Shown: piece after piece, positions 1 to 7,789 of the stretch
Position numbering within the stretch: position 1 is the stretch's first letter
Layout of the letters: every line of letters begins with the position of its first letter
Assembly (NCBI RefSeq): GCF_013266735.1
Contig: NZ_JABSNU010000021.1
Location: 1-64,000 of the forward strand
Length of the DNA stretch: 64,000 bases
Direction of reading: 5' to 3'
Origin: Pedobacter foliorum
Lineage (GTDB): Bacteria > Bacteroidota > Bacteroidia > Sphingobacteriales > Sphingobacteriaceae
The notes under the pieces: generated by a model
Databases searched by the model: none
The model's input: only the letters and a program-made list of their open reading frames with translations
What the model was told of the DNA's origin: nothing
Made by a program: the position numbers and the translations under genes

Positions 1-51
1 AATGTTTTGCCCACTGAAGTCCAGGCTTTTGCCTAAAGTTACATTTCCCAT
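1..51 (-). CDS. Possible 5' end of an unidentified gene, cut by the left edge
   Basis: On the minus strand an ATG at 49-51 opens a reading frame that stays open for 17 codons to the window edge (MGNVTLGKSLDFSGQNI). This is too short to assign a family. Some support comes from a TATGTTTG element on the minus strand about 43 nt upstream (94-101), which fits the Bacteroidetes TAnnTTTG -7 consensus. The frame lies downstream of plc in the same direction and is separated from it by a repeat and a hairpin. It may be a real gene with its own promoter or chance coding; only sequence to the left would decide. Confidence 0.3.
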   Translation of the reverse strand, partial: MGNVTLGKSLDFSGQNI

Positions 52-93
52 GGCTGTTTTTATAATAAATTTACACGTTGAAATTTGCTACTT

Positions 94-101
94 CAAACAT
101 A
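94..101 (-). promoter_or_regulatory. Candidate Bacteroidetes -7 element (TATGTTTG)
   Basis: CAAACATA on the plus strand reads TATGTTTG on the minus strand, a full match to TAnnTTTG. It lies about 43 nt upstream of the possible ATG at 51. I see no TTG at the expected -33 spacing, so this is only a half-site. Confidence 0.3.
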
Positions 102-104
102 TAA

Positions 105-180
105 ACTGAAATAAATTCAGGGTGACGAATATTATCTGTCGTTGGTAATTTATTTTGCTTTGGGGTTTCCCCGAGGTCAA
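105..180. repeat. Degenerate copies of the dispersed CTGAAATAAATTCAG repeat
   Basis: Positions 105-126 (CTGAAATAAATTCAGGGTGACG-like) match the right end of the repeat family found intact at 2756-2838. Positions 139-180 (TAATTTATTTTGCTTT, then GGGGTTTCCCC at 162-172 and GAGGTCA) match the left half of the variant at 57805-57909. It looks like two decayed copies end to end. The short palindrome GGGGTTTCCCC can form a small hairpin. Confidence 0.6.
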
Positions 181-181
181 T

Positions 182-215
182 ATGATGAGGGTACTAGCTA
201 GAGTACCCTCATCAT
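182..215 (-). terminator. Perfect 14-bp hairpin downstream of plc
   Basis: ATGATGAGGGTACT (182-195) pairs with AGTACCCTCATCAT (202-215) around a 6-nt loop. It starts 17 nt after the plc stop on the minus strand, so it is well placed to end that transcript. There is no T-tract after the stem, so an ordinary intrinsic terminator is not certain. The loop sequence CTAGCTAG recalls the core of the neighbouring repeat family, so it may be a repeat derivative. Confidence 0.5.
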
Positions 216-232
216 GAGAATAGATGGTTGCT

Positions 233-2671
233 TTAAACCAAATGACCCATTAGCGGATCTGTAAAGCTTTCTTTTGAGTGCTCGGCATGGCCGGCAAATT
301 GCTGACTATAACCAGCATGTTTTTCTGCAGTAACCGTTAAATCATACCAGCTATGGCTTGATTTTAGGTCTATAGGAATAAAAATTTCTTCCTGATTTTT
401 CTTTAAAACAGCTTTAATAGCTGCCTTTTTGTAACTGTTATCTTTTACAAGCAAATTAACTAAATCGCCACCGGCTAAGCGTTTAACGTGTAATAACACA
501 TTGCCATTTACTCGGCTACCATCTTTTTCACTTTGGTACATTAACGAAACCTCAATTTTAGGGTCGTTGGCAGTACCTTTATACCTACGGTAAAAACCGT
601 TGGCACTGTACACTTTTAAATCATAAGCGCCATCCTTAAAGCTGTTTAATGGCCAGGTATAACCAATAGTATCACCCGCATCAACGGTAAAGTTCCAATT
701 GTTGTCATTAGCGTAAACGATGAAACCTGCGCCTTTAGCCTTGTCGCCAAAGAACTTGTTACCGGCAGTAAAATCAATTTTAAACTGACCGTTTGCTGTA
801 TCCAATGCGCTATGAGCATAAAGTTCGTATGGAATTGCGTTTGCAGGTTTAATTCCAGGCTCCTGTTTAGGCAAATTAGGATTGCCTTTAGGGTTTTTAA
901 TGATGCCGGCAATGGCCAACTGATCTAAGTTTTTAAAGTTGTTAGGCAACTTGGCGAATTTCGCTTTGTGGATACTCTCCAGAAAAGGTAATCTTTCAAC
1001 TGCTTTTGGCAGTGGAATTTTTTCGCCGTTGTAAGGTCTAAATATCGAGGTTAAGTCGCCGCATAGGCTTCTTCTCCATGAGCTGATGTTATCCTCATAG
1101 ATTTTCTGGCCGGTTTTGTGACTTAAAAACTGCTCTAAAAACTGGATAGAAGAGGTATGGTCAAACACTTGCGAGTTTACGTATCCGCCTCTAGACCATG
1201 GCGAAACTACCACCATTGGTACTCTAAAGCCTAAGCCTAAAGAGCTTTCTCTATCACTGTTTTCTCCTTTGTAAAGGTACTCAGAGCTGTTGTCTAATGA
1301 TTTTGAAACTATTCCGGTTTCAGGATTTTTAGGATCAGGAGATACAAATGGAGGAAGATGATCAAAGTATCCGTCGTTTTCATCGTAAGTAAGAACAAAG
1401 ATGGTCTTTTTCCATACTTCAGGGTTTTTGGTTAGGATGTCTATGGCTTCTGAAAGGTACCAGGCACCATACCATGGCGCTCCCGGATGGTCAGAAAAAT
1501 TGCATGGTGCAACCAGCCACGAAACGGTAGGTAATTTGCCGCCATCAACATCTTCACGGAATTGGTGCAGTACATCACCTTTAGGGATTTGGGCTGTTCT
1601 TTTAGTGCCATTATCATCGTAAGTAATGGTTTCCAGTTTGTGGAAATCAGGGTCGTTACGATTGGTTACAAAGGCTCTTCTATGTAGGTCTTGCTGCTCA
1701 GGAGTTAATTTGTCAAGGGTGTTTACCTCTAAGAATTCAATCTCCTTAGTTAGAAAGTCTAGTTTCTTTTTTAATTTATCGTCTGATTTGTCTTTTAATT
1801 TCGCTTCGACTTCGGTCTTTTCTTTGCGCAGGCCAACCAAATGTTCAGGATGTCTTTTTACATGGTATTGTTTAAAGAACTCCATGTCGTTATCTGTAAA
1901 GTTAGCCAACCAGCTGTCTTCTTCGTCCTCCAAACCAACACCAACGCTTAGTTCGTTTTGGTATATTTTCCAGTCTACATTGTGTTTAGAAAGGCGCTCC
2001 GGAAATGTACTCCACGAAACGTTTTCATTACCATCAATATAGCCGTTAGAGTGGTGGGCAAGAGATGTTGCATTTTGTTCTTCGCGGACTTTGCCAGTCC
2101 AGAAAAAGCAGCGGTTAGGGCTCGTTCCTGTTAAAATAGAACAGAAATTATGGTCGCAAACGGTAAAGGCATCGGCAAGAGAATAGTAGAAAGGGATGTC
2201 TTCGCGGTTGTAATATCCCATGGTTAATGGCATATCTTCATATTCTTTATTGCCTGATTTTTTGGCTTCTAACCAGCCATCGTTTCTGCCGTTGTTACGG
2301 GCATCGACCTGATTTTCCCACGAGTGTGGAAGTGAGCTCATCCAGGTTGCTTTTGTATCTTTAATGTTTAACCTGAATGGCGCATAGGTATGACCTTTTT
2401 TATTGCTTTGCAACCATACAGGGTATTGGTTGAGTAGGGTAATTGCTCTTGGATCGTTAAATCCTCTTACGCCTTTTAGTGTGCCAAATGCATGGTCGAA
2501 TGACCTGTTTTCCTGCATCAAAAATACTACGTGCTCTGCATCTAAAAAGGTACTGCCTAGTTTAGGGTTTATGGCCATTGCTCTTTGTATTGCTGGAGGT
2601 AGTATGCCTGCAACCCCCAGTGCGCCGGTTAATAAGGTTGCTTTCTTGATAAAGTCTCTTCTGCTTTCCAT
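233..2671 (-). CDS. plcC: Phosphocholine-specific phospholipase C, Tat-exported
   Basis: 812 aa, matching the bacterial acid-phosphatase-superfamily phospholipase C that hydrolyses phosphatidylcholine or sphingomyelin. The N-terminus (SRRDFIKKA followed by a hydrophobic stretch) is a twin-arginine signal, so it is probably exported folded. The phosphoesterase domain shows ENRSFDHAFG near residue 54, GTSPNR near 180 and the metal-site stretch TYDENDGYFDHL around 430. The last 200 residues resemble paired DUF756 beta domains. Between about residues 275 and 340 sits a Lys/Glu-rich, coiled-coil-like insertion (LVGLRKEKTEVEAKLKDK and onward). It lies downstream of and co-directional with the SusC/SusD pair at 2892-7562, so joint expression and a role in scavenging phospholipid head groups are inferred. 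The family call is strong; the substrate is not proven. Confidence 0.9.
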   Translation of the reverse strand: MESRRDFIKKATLLTGALGVAGILPPAIQRAMAINPKLGSTFLDAEHVVFLMQENRSFDHAFGTLKGVRGFNDPRAITLLNQYPVWLQSNKKGHTYAPFRLNIKDTKATWMSSLPHSWENQVDARNNGRNDGWLEAKKSGNKEYEDMPLTMGYYNREDIPFYYSLADAFTVCDHNFCSILTGTSPNRCFFWTGKVREEQNATSLAHHSNGYIDGNENVSWSTFPERLSKHNVDWKIYQNELSVGVGLEDEEDSWLANFTDNDMEFFKQYHVKRHPEHLVGLRKEKTEVEAKLKDKSDDKLKKKLDFLTKEIEFLEVNTLDKLTPEQQDLHRRAFVTNRNDPDFHKLETITYDDNGTKRTAQIPKGDVLHQFREDVDGGKLPTVSWLVAPCNFSDHPGAPWYGAWYLSEAIDILTKNPEVWKKTIFVLTYDENDGYFDHLPPFVSPDPKNPETGIVSKSLDNSSEYLYKGENSDRESSLGLGFRVPMVVVSPWSRGGYVNSQVFDHTSSIQFLEQFLSHKTGQKIYEDNISSWRRSLCGDLTSIFRPYNGEKIPLPKAVERLPFLESIHKAKFAKLPNNFKNLDQLAIAGIIKNPKGNPNLPKQEPGIKPANAIPYELYAHSALDTANGQFKIDFTAGNKFFGDKAKGAGFIVYANDNNWNFTVDAGDTIGYTWPLNSFKDGAYDLKVYSANGFYRRYKGTANDPKIEVSLMYQSEKDGSRVNGNVLLHVKRLAGGDLVNLLVKDNSYKKAAIKAVLKKNQEEIFIPIDLKSSHSWYDLTVTAEKHAGYSQQFAGHAEHSKESFTDPLMGHLV

Positions 2672-2712
2672 TTAATTCAGGTTGTTTTATTCAGGTTAAT
2701 TGTGGTTCGTTT

Positions 2713-2741
2713 TGTAATTGGTGTTGTTGTAATTGGTGTTG
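2713..2741. repeat. Short direct repeat TGTAATTGGTGTTG x2
   Basis: The 14-mer TGTAATTGGTGTTG occurs at 2713-2726 and 2728-2741 (period 15). It lies just upstream of plc and beside the palindromic repeat. No function is evident. Confidence 0.6.
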
Positions 2742-2755
2742 GTTTTTAATACGAT

Positions 2756-2838
2756 CGTCATCCTGAATTTATTTCAGGATCCCTCAAGAGAAAGAAAACC
2801 CTTCTAGTGCGAGGTCCTGAAATAAATTCAGGATGACG
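2756..2838. repeat. Intact copy of the dispersed palindromic repeat (83 bp)
   Basis: The two ends are perfect inverted repeats of 24 bp beginning CGTCATCCTGAATTTATTTC. They flank a core with AAGAGAAAGAAAACCC and CTAGTGCGAGG. The RNA would fold into a long hairpin. It lies between the susD stop (2892) and plc start (2671), so it could attenuate or stabilise a susCD-plc transcript. Related copies lie at 105-180, 23899-24283, 42466-42550, 57805-57909 and 57941-58022. Confidence 0.85.
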
Positions 2839-2891
2839 ATGTGCAAAGACAATTATATAAAAATATGAATTCTATCCTTATTTAACTTGCT

Positions 2892-4382
2892 TTATTTTAC
2901 CCACCAAACTTGTTGGTTAATTTTATCGTTACCTGCGCCGAACTGCGATTCAATTGCTTTTGAAACATTGGTTTGGTTGTTATCATATTCCGATAAAGGA
3001 TAAATCCAACGGTAAGGAATAGTAACTCCGGCAGGGCGACGGAACTCAGGGTATCCGGTTCTAAGGTTGTCGTAAAAGGCACTCCATCCCGACTGGAAGA
3101 AGGTTCTTAAATACTTTTGAGTAATGATCTGCTCCATTTTCTGAGCTGTTGTGGTGCTCAAAGCAAAGTTGTTTATCGGCAATGCCAGGTAATCATTTGC
3201 TTTTTCTTCCGTTACATAGGCTCCGTAAAGTTTGGCGTAAGATTGATAGAATTTAAAAGATGCTTTTACACCATTTTTGTAGTGTTGGTTCGCATCGCCG
3301 GAAATCCAGTTTCTTACAATTCCTTCGGCTATGATGAACTCTTGTTCTGAGTAACCCATTAGCACTAAAGGCTCATTGGTAGCGTCGCTTGGGAAACGGT
3401 CGTTTACTTTAGATACCTTACCATCTGCCGCTTTTATACTGGTTTCAGCATATGGCGCTGCAGGATCGCCGCCTTCGTAAGAAGTAAAATCATCAATTGC
3501 TTTACCTGCTTCTTTACCAATTTTTGTTTGTGTGCAATACAGGAATAAACGTGGGTCTTTTCTGTTTTTAAGGTGATCTATAAAGGTAGAAGACATAAAC
3601 ATACCCGATCCGAATCCGCTTGAGTTGAACTCTGGATAGCGGTTTCCTTCCTGATCTAAGAAAATTAATTGGCCATCATTATCTGCATCAGTAGTGCCTA
3701 AAATTGGCTCGCTTTGTACAATCTGAGCAAAGGTTTCTTTAACTTTCAGGTCGTTGTCGCTTTCTTTTTTAGACAAAGTCATTAGCACTTTTAGTCTGAA
3801 AGAGTTAACCAGTCTGCGCCATTTTGCGGCCTCACCTTTGTAAATGATATCGCCGGCAATAGGTGCGTTAGTGCCTTTAAGCATGGTATTTGCTTCGTCA
3901 AGTTCCTTAAGGATTCCTTTAAAAACGGTTTTCTGATCGTCGTAAACAGGAGGCTTGTAACCTGTCTGATCTTCTCCTTTTAGGGCCTGACTGTAAGGTA
4001 CATCACCGAAGGTAAGGGTTAGGTTGTAAAAGTAGTAAGCTCTAAAAAATTTGGCTAAGGCGATGTAAGAGTTGTCGTTAATACGAGTGGCTTCTTCAAT
4101 CATCTTGGTCACATTTCTAAGAGAGGAGTAGGCATCAAAATCACCTCTTCCCCATTTAAAATACTGGCCTTCGCTTTCTCCGTCTGTTTGTACAAGCATG
4201 CGGGTTGCATACAAAGGCGAACTACCGCTGTAGGCACGGAAGGTATCCCATTCTATTTTGGTTAGCAAAAGCTGAGGGTGGGTTTGTGTCGGTTTGTTAG
4301 GGTCTATGTTCATCAGATCCTGATCCTTGCATGATGACAGAAGGATTACCCCGGCTATTAAACTATATATTAATTTTTTCAT
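2892..4382 (-). CDS. SusD/RagB-family outer-membrane lipoprotein
   Basis: 496 aa. It starts MKKLIYSLIAGVILLSSCKD, a lipoprotein signal with the lipid-attached Cys at residue 18. The body fits the SusD-like_2 branch (TPR-type helices, e.g. ATRINDNSYIALAKFFRAYY; C-terminal WSAFYDNLRTGYPEF). SusD proteins are surface lids that bind substrate and hand it to the partner SusC pore. The start is 36 bp after the susC stop (4419), so the two form an operon. The ligand cannot be read from sequence. The enzyme downstream is a phospholipase C rather than a glycosidase, which suggests a non-glycan or phosphorylated ligand (inference). Confidence 0.9.
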   Translation of the reverse strand: MKKLIYSLIAGVILLSSCKDQDLMNIDPNKPTQTHPQLLLTKIEWDTFRAYSGSSPLYATRMLVQTDGESEGQYFKWGRGDFDAYSSLRNVTKMIEEATRINDNSYIALAKFFRAYYFYNLTLTFGDVPYSQALKGEDQTGYKPPVYDDQKTVFKGILKELDEANTMLKGTNAPIAGDIIYKGEAAKWRRLVNSFRLKVLMTLSKKESDNDLKVKETFAQIVQSEPILGTTDADNDGQLIFLDQEGNRYPEFNSSGFGSGMFMSSTFIDHLKNRKDPRLFLYCTQTKIGKEAGKAIDDFTSYEGGDPAAPYAETSIKAADGKVSKVNDRFPSDATNEPLVLMGYSEQEFIIAEGIVRNWISGDANQHYKNGVKASFKFYQSYAKLYGAYVTEEKANDYLALPINNFALSTTTAQKMEQIITQKYLRTFFQSGWSAFYDNLRTGYPEFRRPAGVTIPYRWIYPLSEYDNNQTNVSKAIESQFGAGNDKINQQVWWVK

Positions 4383-4418
4383 TGTTCTGTTGTTTTAAAG
4401 GTGCTAATGTGTTTGCTG

Positions 4419-7400
4419 TTAAAGTTTTACACTTAATGATAAGCCGATAAATCTTGCTGATGGATCTTGTAGGTTGTTGTCATCGCCATAATCAGGATCT
4501 AACAGTGGCATTTTCTTCCACATCAATGGGTTGTAGCTGTAAGCAGATACGTGAACTGATTTTAAGCTACCCATTTTTATAACCTTTGCAAGGTCGTAGC
4601 CTACAGATATTCTTCTTAATTTGAAGAATGAGCGGTCAAAAACGTTAGCAAATTTCTTGTTTTCTTCTTCAGTAACTCTAGCCTGGTATGGATAGATCTG
4701 ACTCCATGTTTGCCAGTTTACGGCTGTAGTGTTTTTCTTATAGGTACGTGTATCAGAAAGTACTTTTCCGTTTACGTCTCTTTTAAGTTCTCCGCCAGTA
4801 ATTACTACACCTTCTGGAACATAGATTGCTTTTCCGGCAGCGTATTCTGCATCTCTGAATTCAACAGAACTTGGGTGTTTACCACCCCACCACATTTTTT
4901 CGATAGTTACAGAGCGCATAACACCGCCCCATGCTCCATCGATATCGATGTTTACATCAAAGCCTTTTATCATGAACTTGTTTTGTAAGCCTAAGCGCCA
5001 GCTTGGATCGCTATGACCAAGGTTTACATTGAAGTTATCTCTTGTAGGTAAGCCTGTATTTGGATCTAAAATTACTTCGCCTGTCGCGCTTTTTTGCCAT
5101 ACGGTTCCGTAAAAACTATCTGCTCTATCGTTTAGTTTCAGGTCTCCGAATTTAGGCTGGTTGTCGTATATTTCAGTTAGTTTTCTTTCAGAAGTGCTCC
5201 AGTTTACAGCAATATCCCATTTAAAGTCATCGCGTTTTATGGCATTGTAGTTGGCCATTATTTCCAGACCCTGAGTTTTGTATTTGTTGCCGTTTACTTT
5301 ACGTGTTTTAAAGCCAGATGCTTCTGATGTAGCCGGATCTATGATCTTGTTCTCATCTATCACATTGTAATAAGTAAATTCTAAACCAACCTTTTTAACC
5401 AATGAGGTAGATAAACCAACTTCGTACGAGGTAGATTGCTCTGGTTTGATATTAGGATTGATAAGGCCAGCTGGGTAGGTAACTGATGGTGTTGTTCCGT
5501 AAGTTACGTCTTTTGTATAGGTAGAAGCGATGCTATATGGAGCAAGATCGTCTGAGACTTTTGCCCATGAGGTATAAAGTTTCAGGTAATCTAAAGCTTT
5601 AGGCATTTTTATATAATCTGAAACCATAGTACTTAAGGATGCAGATGGGTAAAAGTATGATCTGTTTTCTTTTGAAAGAGTTGATGACCAATCGTTTCTG
5701 CCGGTTAGGTTTAGGTAGACTGCATTGAATATATCGAAGTTTGCTGATCCGTATACACTTCGGATAGATTTCTGCTCCAGGTAATTTGTTGCCTGTACCG
5801 GACCTTGAGTGTTGTTTAAGCTGTAAACAAAAGGAACAATTAAGCCATCACTAGATGCATATTCTTGTTGTATATCTCTGTTAAAGGTAGATGCACCCGC
5901 GTTTAGGGTGAAGGTTAAATCTTTAGAGATCTCTTTGTTGTAAGAAGCAAGGAAATCCAGATCTACGTTCATTTGCGAGTTGTTCCACATCTTGTAATCG
6001 CCATTTCTTGAATCGCCATAGTTCATGTACGACTTAGGGCTCTTCATGTTATCGAACGATTTCTTTTCGCGACCTGATGCTCTTGCCTGTAAGCTTAAGC
6101 CCGGTGTTACCTGCCATCTAAGTTTTGCTTGTCCACTTAATACATTTCTGTCTGTTGCTTGTGTAAGTTCTTCTGAAGCGAAGTATGGGTTGTTGTACCA
6201 GGCGTAGTTATAGTTTGCCTGTCTGTAACCTTCCATACCCGGAACATACATGTGGTCTCTAAGGTCTTTACCGTTTACATCGTCGCCCATCCATATTAAG
6301 ATGGTGTACATGTGGTTTTTAGGTCCGTATCCGTAACGTGGGTAATTTGGAGAGCTAACTTTATTATAAGATAGGGTTGCGTCTAATTGTAGGTTACTTG
6401 CAAGGTTAAATGAAGAGTTGAAGTTTATACCGCCTGTTGTAAGTGAGGTATTTGGCACCTGACCTCTTTGGAATCCGTATTTACCTGATGCATAAAACTG
6501 TGCTTTGGCTCCTTTGTAGGCAACTGAGAAATCGTTGTTAGTTACTATTCCTGGTCTTAGAAAATCGTTTAAGTTGTCGTGTCTAACCCAATCAGTAGGT
6601 ACTCTTTCATATTTAGATTTATCATCATAGATAGTTCCTTTAACGTTTCCGTACCATTCAATAGTTTCGCCGGTTTGTTTGTTTCTTAGTGGGCTGTTCC
6701 ATTGTGCTATTTTAACACCTGGTTGAAATTTAGGCCCCCAGATCATATCACCATCAGAGATACCACCATCTTCACCGTCCCAGAATTCGTATTTTCCGTT
6801 AGATCCGTTTCCGTATTCGGTTTGTGTTTTAGGGAATACAGTGAAACCTGCCGTAACCATGTTGTTGGTATTGATGTTGATTTCCAGTCCGTCCTTATCT
6901 GCATTTTTTGTAGTGATTAAGATTGCTCCGTTTCTACCTCTTGAACCGTATAAGGCAGATGCTGTAGTACCTTTTAGCACGTTTATGTTGGCAATGTTAT
7001 CTCCAGAAACATCAAAAAAGTCTGTTTCAACAGGGATACCGTCAATTACAATAAGTGGATTTTTACCTCTTAAAGAGAAGCTTGGCGATTGGAACATTCC
7101 TGTAGGATTGTTTACTGTTAAGCCAGCAACTTGTCCGGTTAGTGCATTACCAATGTTCATCGTTTTTGATTCTGACAATACATCTGTTTTCACTTCTTGT
7201 GTTGCGTATCCAAGCTTTTTCTTTTGTTGCTTAATACCAATTGCAGTTACTACTACCTCGCCAAGAGTTTTAGAGTCTTCTAGCAAGGTAACATCTAGTT
7301 GCGATTTACCTGCTACGGAAATATTTTGTGAAATGTAACCCAGGTAAGTAAATGAAAGGGTGGCATCTGCAGCTGCAGAAATACTGTATTTACCTTCAAA

Positions 7401-7562
7401 ATCTGTAACTGTAGCTTTTTTTGCGTCTGCTACACTTACACTAACGCCGGGTATACCGTCGCCCTTGGTGTCTTTTACGACCCCTTTAATGAGATTTTGT
7501 GCTAATGCTGCCTGAGCGAAGAGAAGGCACATAACACTAAATAAAAGTAGTTTTCTTTTCAT
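4419..7562 (-). CDS. SusC/RagA-family TonB-dependent outer-membrane transporter
   Basis: 1047 aa. After a signal peptide ending near AQAALAQ there is a carboxypeptidase-regulatory-like domain (GVVKDTKGDGIPGVSVSV, to about residue 95). Then come a TonB-box-like VVVTAIG, the plug (LRGKNPLIVIDGIPVE, ALYGSRGRNGAILITT) and a large beta-barrel ending in an aromatic/hydrophobic strand (FIGLSLSVKL). It imports ligands captured by the SusD lipoprotein using TonB energy. The plug is somewhat short beside classical SusC. A good promoter lies at 7586-7613. The SusC assignment is strong; the substrate is unknown. Confidence 0.93.
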   Translation of the reverse strand: MKRKLLLFSVMCLLFAQAALAQNLIKGVVKDTKGDGIPGVSVSVADAKKATVTDFEGKYSISAAADATLSFTYLGYISQNISVAGKSQLDVTLLEDSKTLGEVVVTAIGIKQQKKKLGYATQEVKTDVLSESKTMNIGNALTGQVAGLTVNNPTGMFQSPSFSLRGKNPLIVIDGIPVETDFFDVSGDNIANINVLKGTTASALYGSRGRNGAILITTKNADKDGLEININTNNMVTAGFTVFPKTQTEYGNGSNGKYEFWDGEDGGISDGDMIWGPKFQPGVKIAQWNSPLRNKQTGETIEWYGNVKGTIYDDKSKYERVPTDWVRHDNLNDFLRPGIVTNNDFSVAYKGAKAQFYASGKYGFQRGQVPNTSLTTGGINFNSSFNLASNLQLDATLSYNKVSSPNYPRYGYGPKNHMYTILIWMGDDVNGKDLRDHMYVPGMEGYRQANYNYAWYNNPYFASEELTQATDRNVLSGQAKLRWQVTPGLSLQARASGREKKSFDNMKSPKSYMNYGDSRNGDYKMWNNSQMNVDLDFLASYNKEISKDLTFTLNAGASTFNRDIQQEYASSDGLIVPFVYSLNNTQGPVQATNYLEQKSIRSVYGSANFDIFNAVYLNLTGRNDWSSTLSKENRSYFYPSASLSTMVSDYIKMPKALDYLKLYTSWAKVSDDLAPYSIASTYTKDVTYGTTPSVTYPAGLINPNIKPEQSTSYEVGLSTSLVKKVGLEFTYYNVIDENKIIDPATSEASGFKTRKVNGNKYKTQGLEIMANYNAIKRDDFKWDIAVNWSTSERKLTEIYDNQPKFGDLKLNDRADSFYGTVWQKSATGEVILDPNTGLPTRDNFNVNLGHSDPSWRLGLQNKFMIKGFDVNIDIDGAWGGVMRSVTIEKMWWGGKHPSSVEFRDAEYAAGKAIYVPEGVVITGGELKRDVNGKVLSDTRTYKKNTTAVNWQTWSQIYPYQARVTEEENKKFANVFDRSFFKLRRISVGYDLAKVIKMGSLKSVHVSAYSYNPLMWKKMPLLDPDYGDDNNLQDPSARFIGLSLSVKL

Positions 7563-7585
7563 ATTGGAGTTTGATTTTTACAGCG

Positions 7586-7613
7586 CAAATCTAGAGGGGT
7601 GCTGTAATCTCAA
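7586..7613 (-). promoter_or_regulatory. Promoter of the first susCD operon (TTG-N17-TAGATTTG)
   Basis: On the minus strand TAGATTTG (7593-7586) matches the TAnnTTTG -7 element, and TTG (7613-7611) lies 17 nt upstream at the expected -33 position. The predicted start of transcription is only about 15-20 nt before the susC ATG at 7562, giving a short leader. Confidence 0.5.
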
Positions 7614-7753
7614 TATGAAAATGGGATTATGGTTTTGTGTTTTTTGTGCAAAAGAAAGCCGGTGCCTATAACTTAAAGGTTATAGATTAAATTAATTGTT
7701 AACTATGTATTAGCTTTCTGTTTTCTATGAATAACGATGTTGTTTTATTTCCG

Positions 7754-7761
7754 TAAATTTG
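7754..7761 (+). promoter_or_regulatory. Candidate -7 element (TAAATTTG) for the helicase-like gene
   Basis: TAAATTTG lies 28 nt before the GTG start at 7790 and fits TAnnTTTG. A TTG at the best -33 distance is not obvious, so support is partial. Confidence 0.35.
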
Positions 7762-7789
7762 CGGCATTATAATTTAATATTAGGAAACT

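Noticed and set aside
6841..7338. 165-aa plus-strand frame inside the first susC
   Set aside because: Shadow of the SusC plug region; composition is that of a reversed coding strand and no start signal is present.
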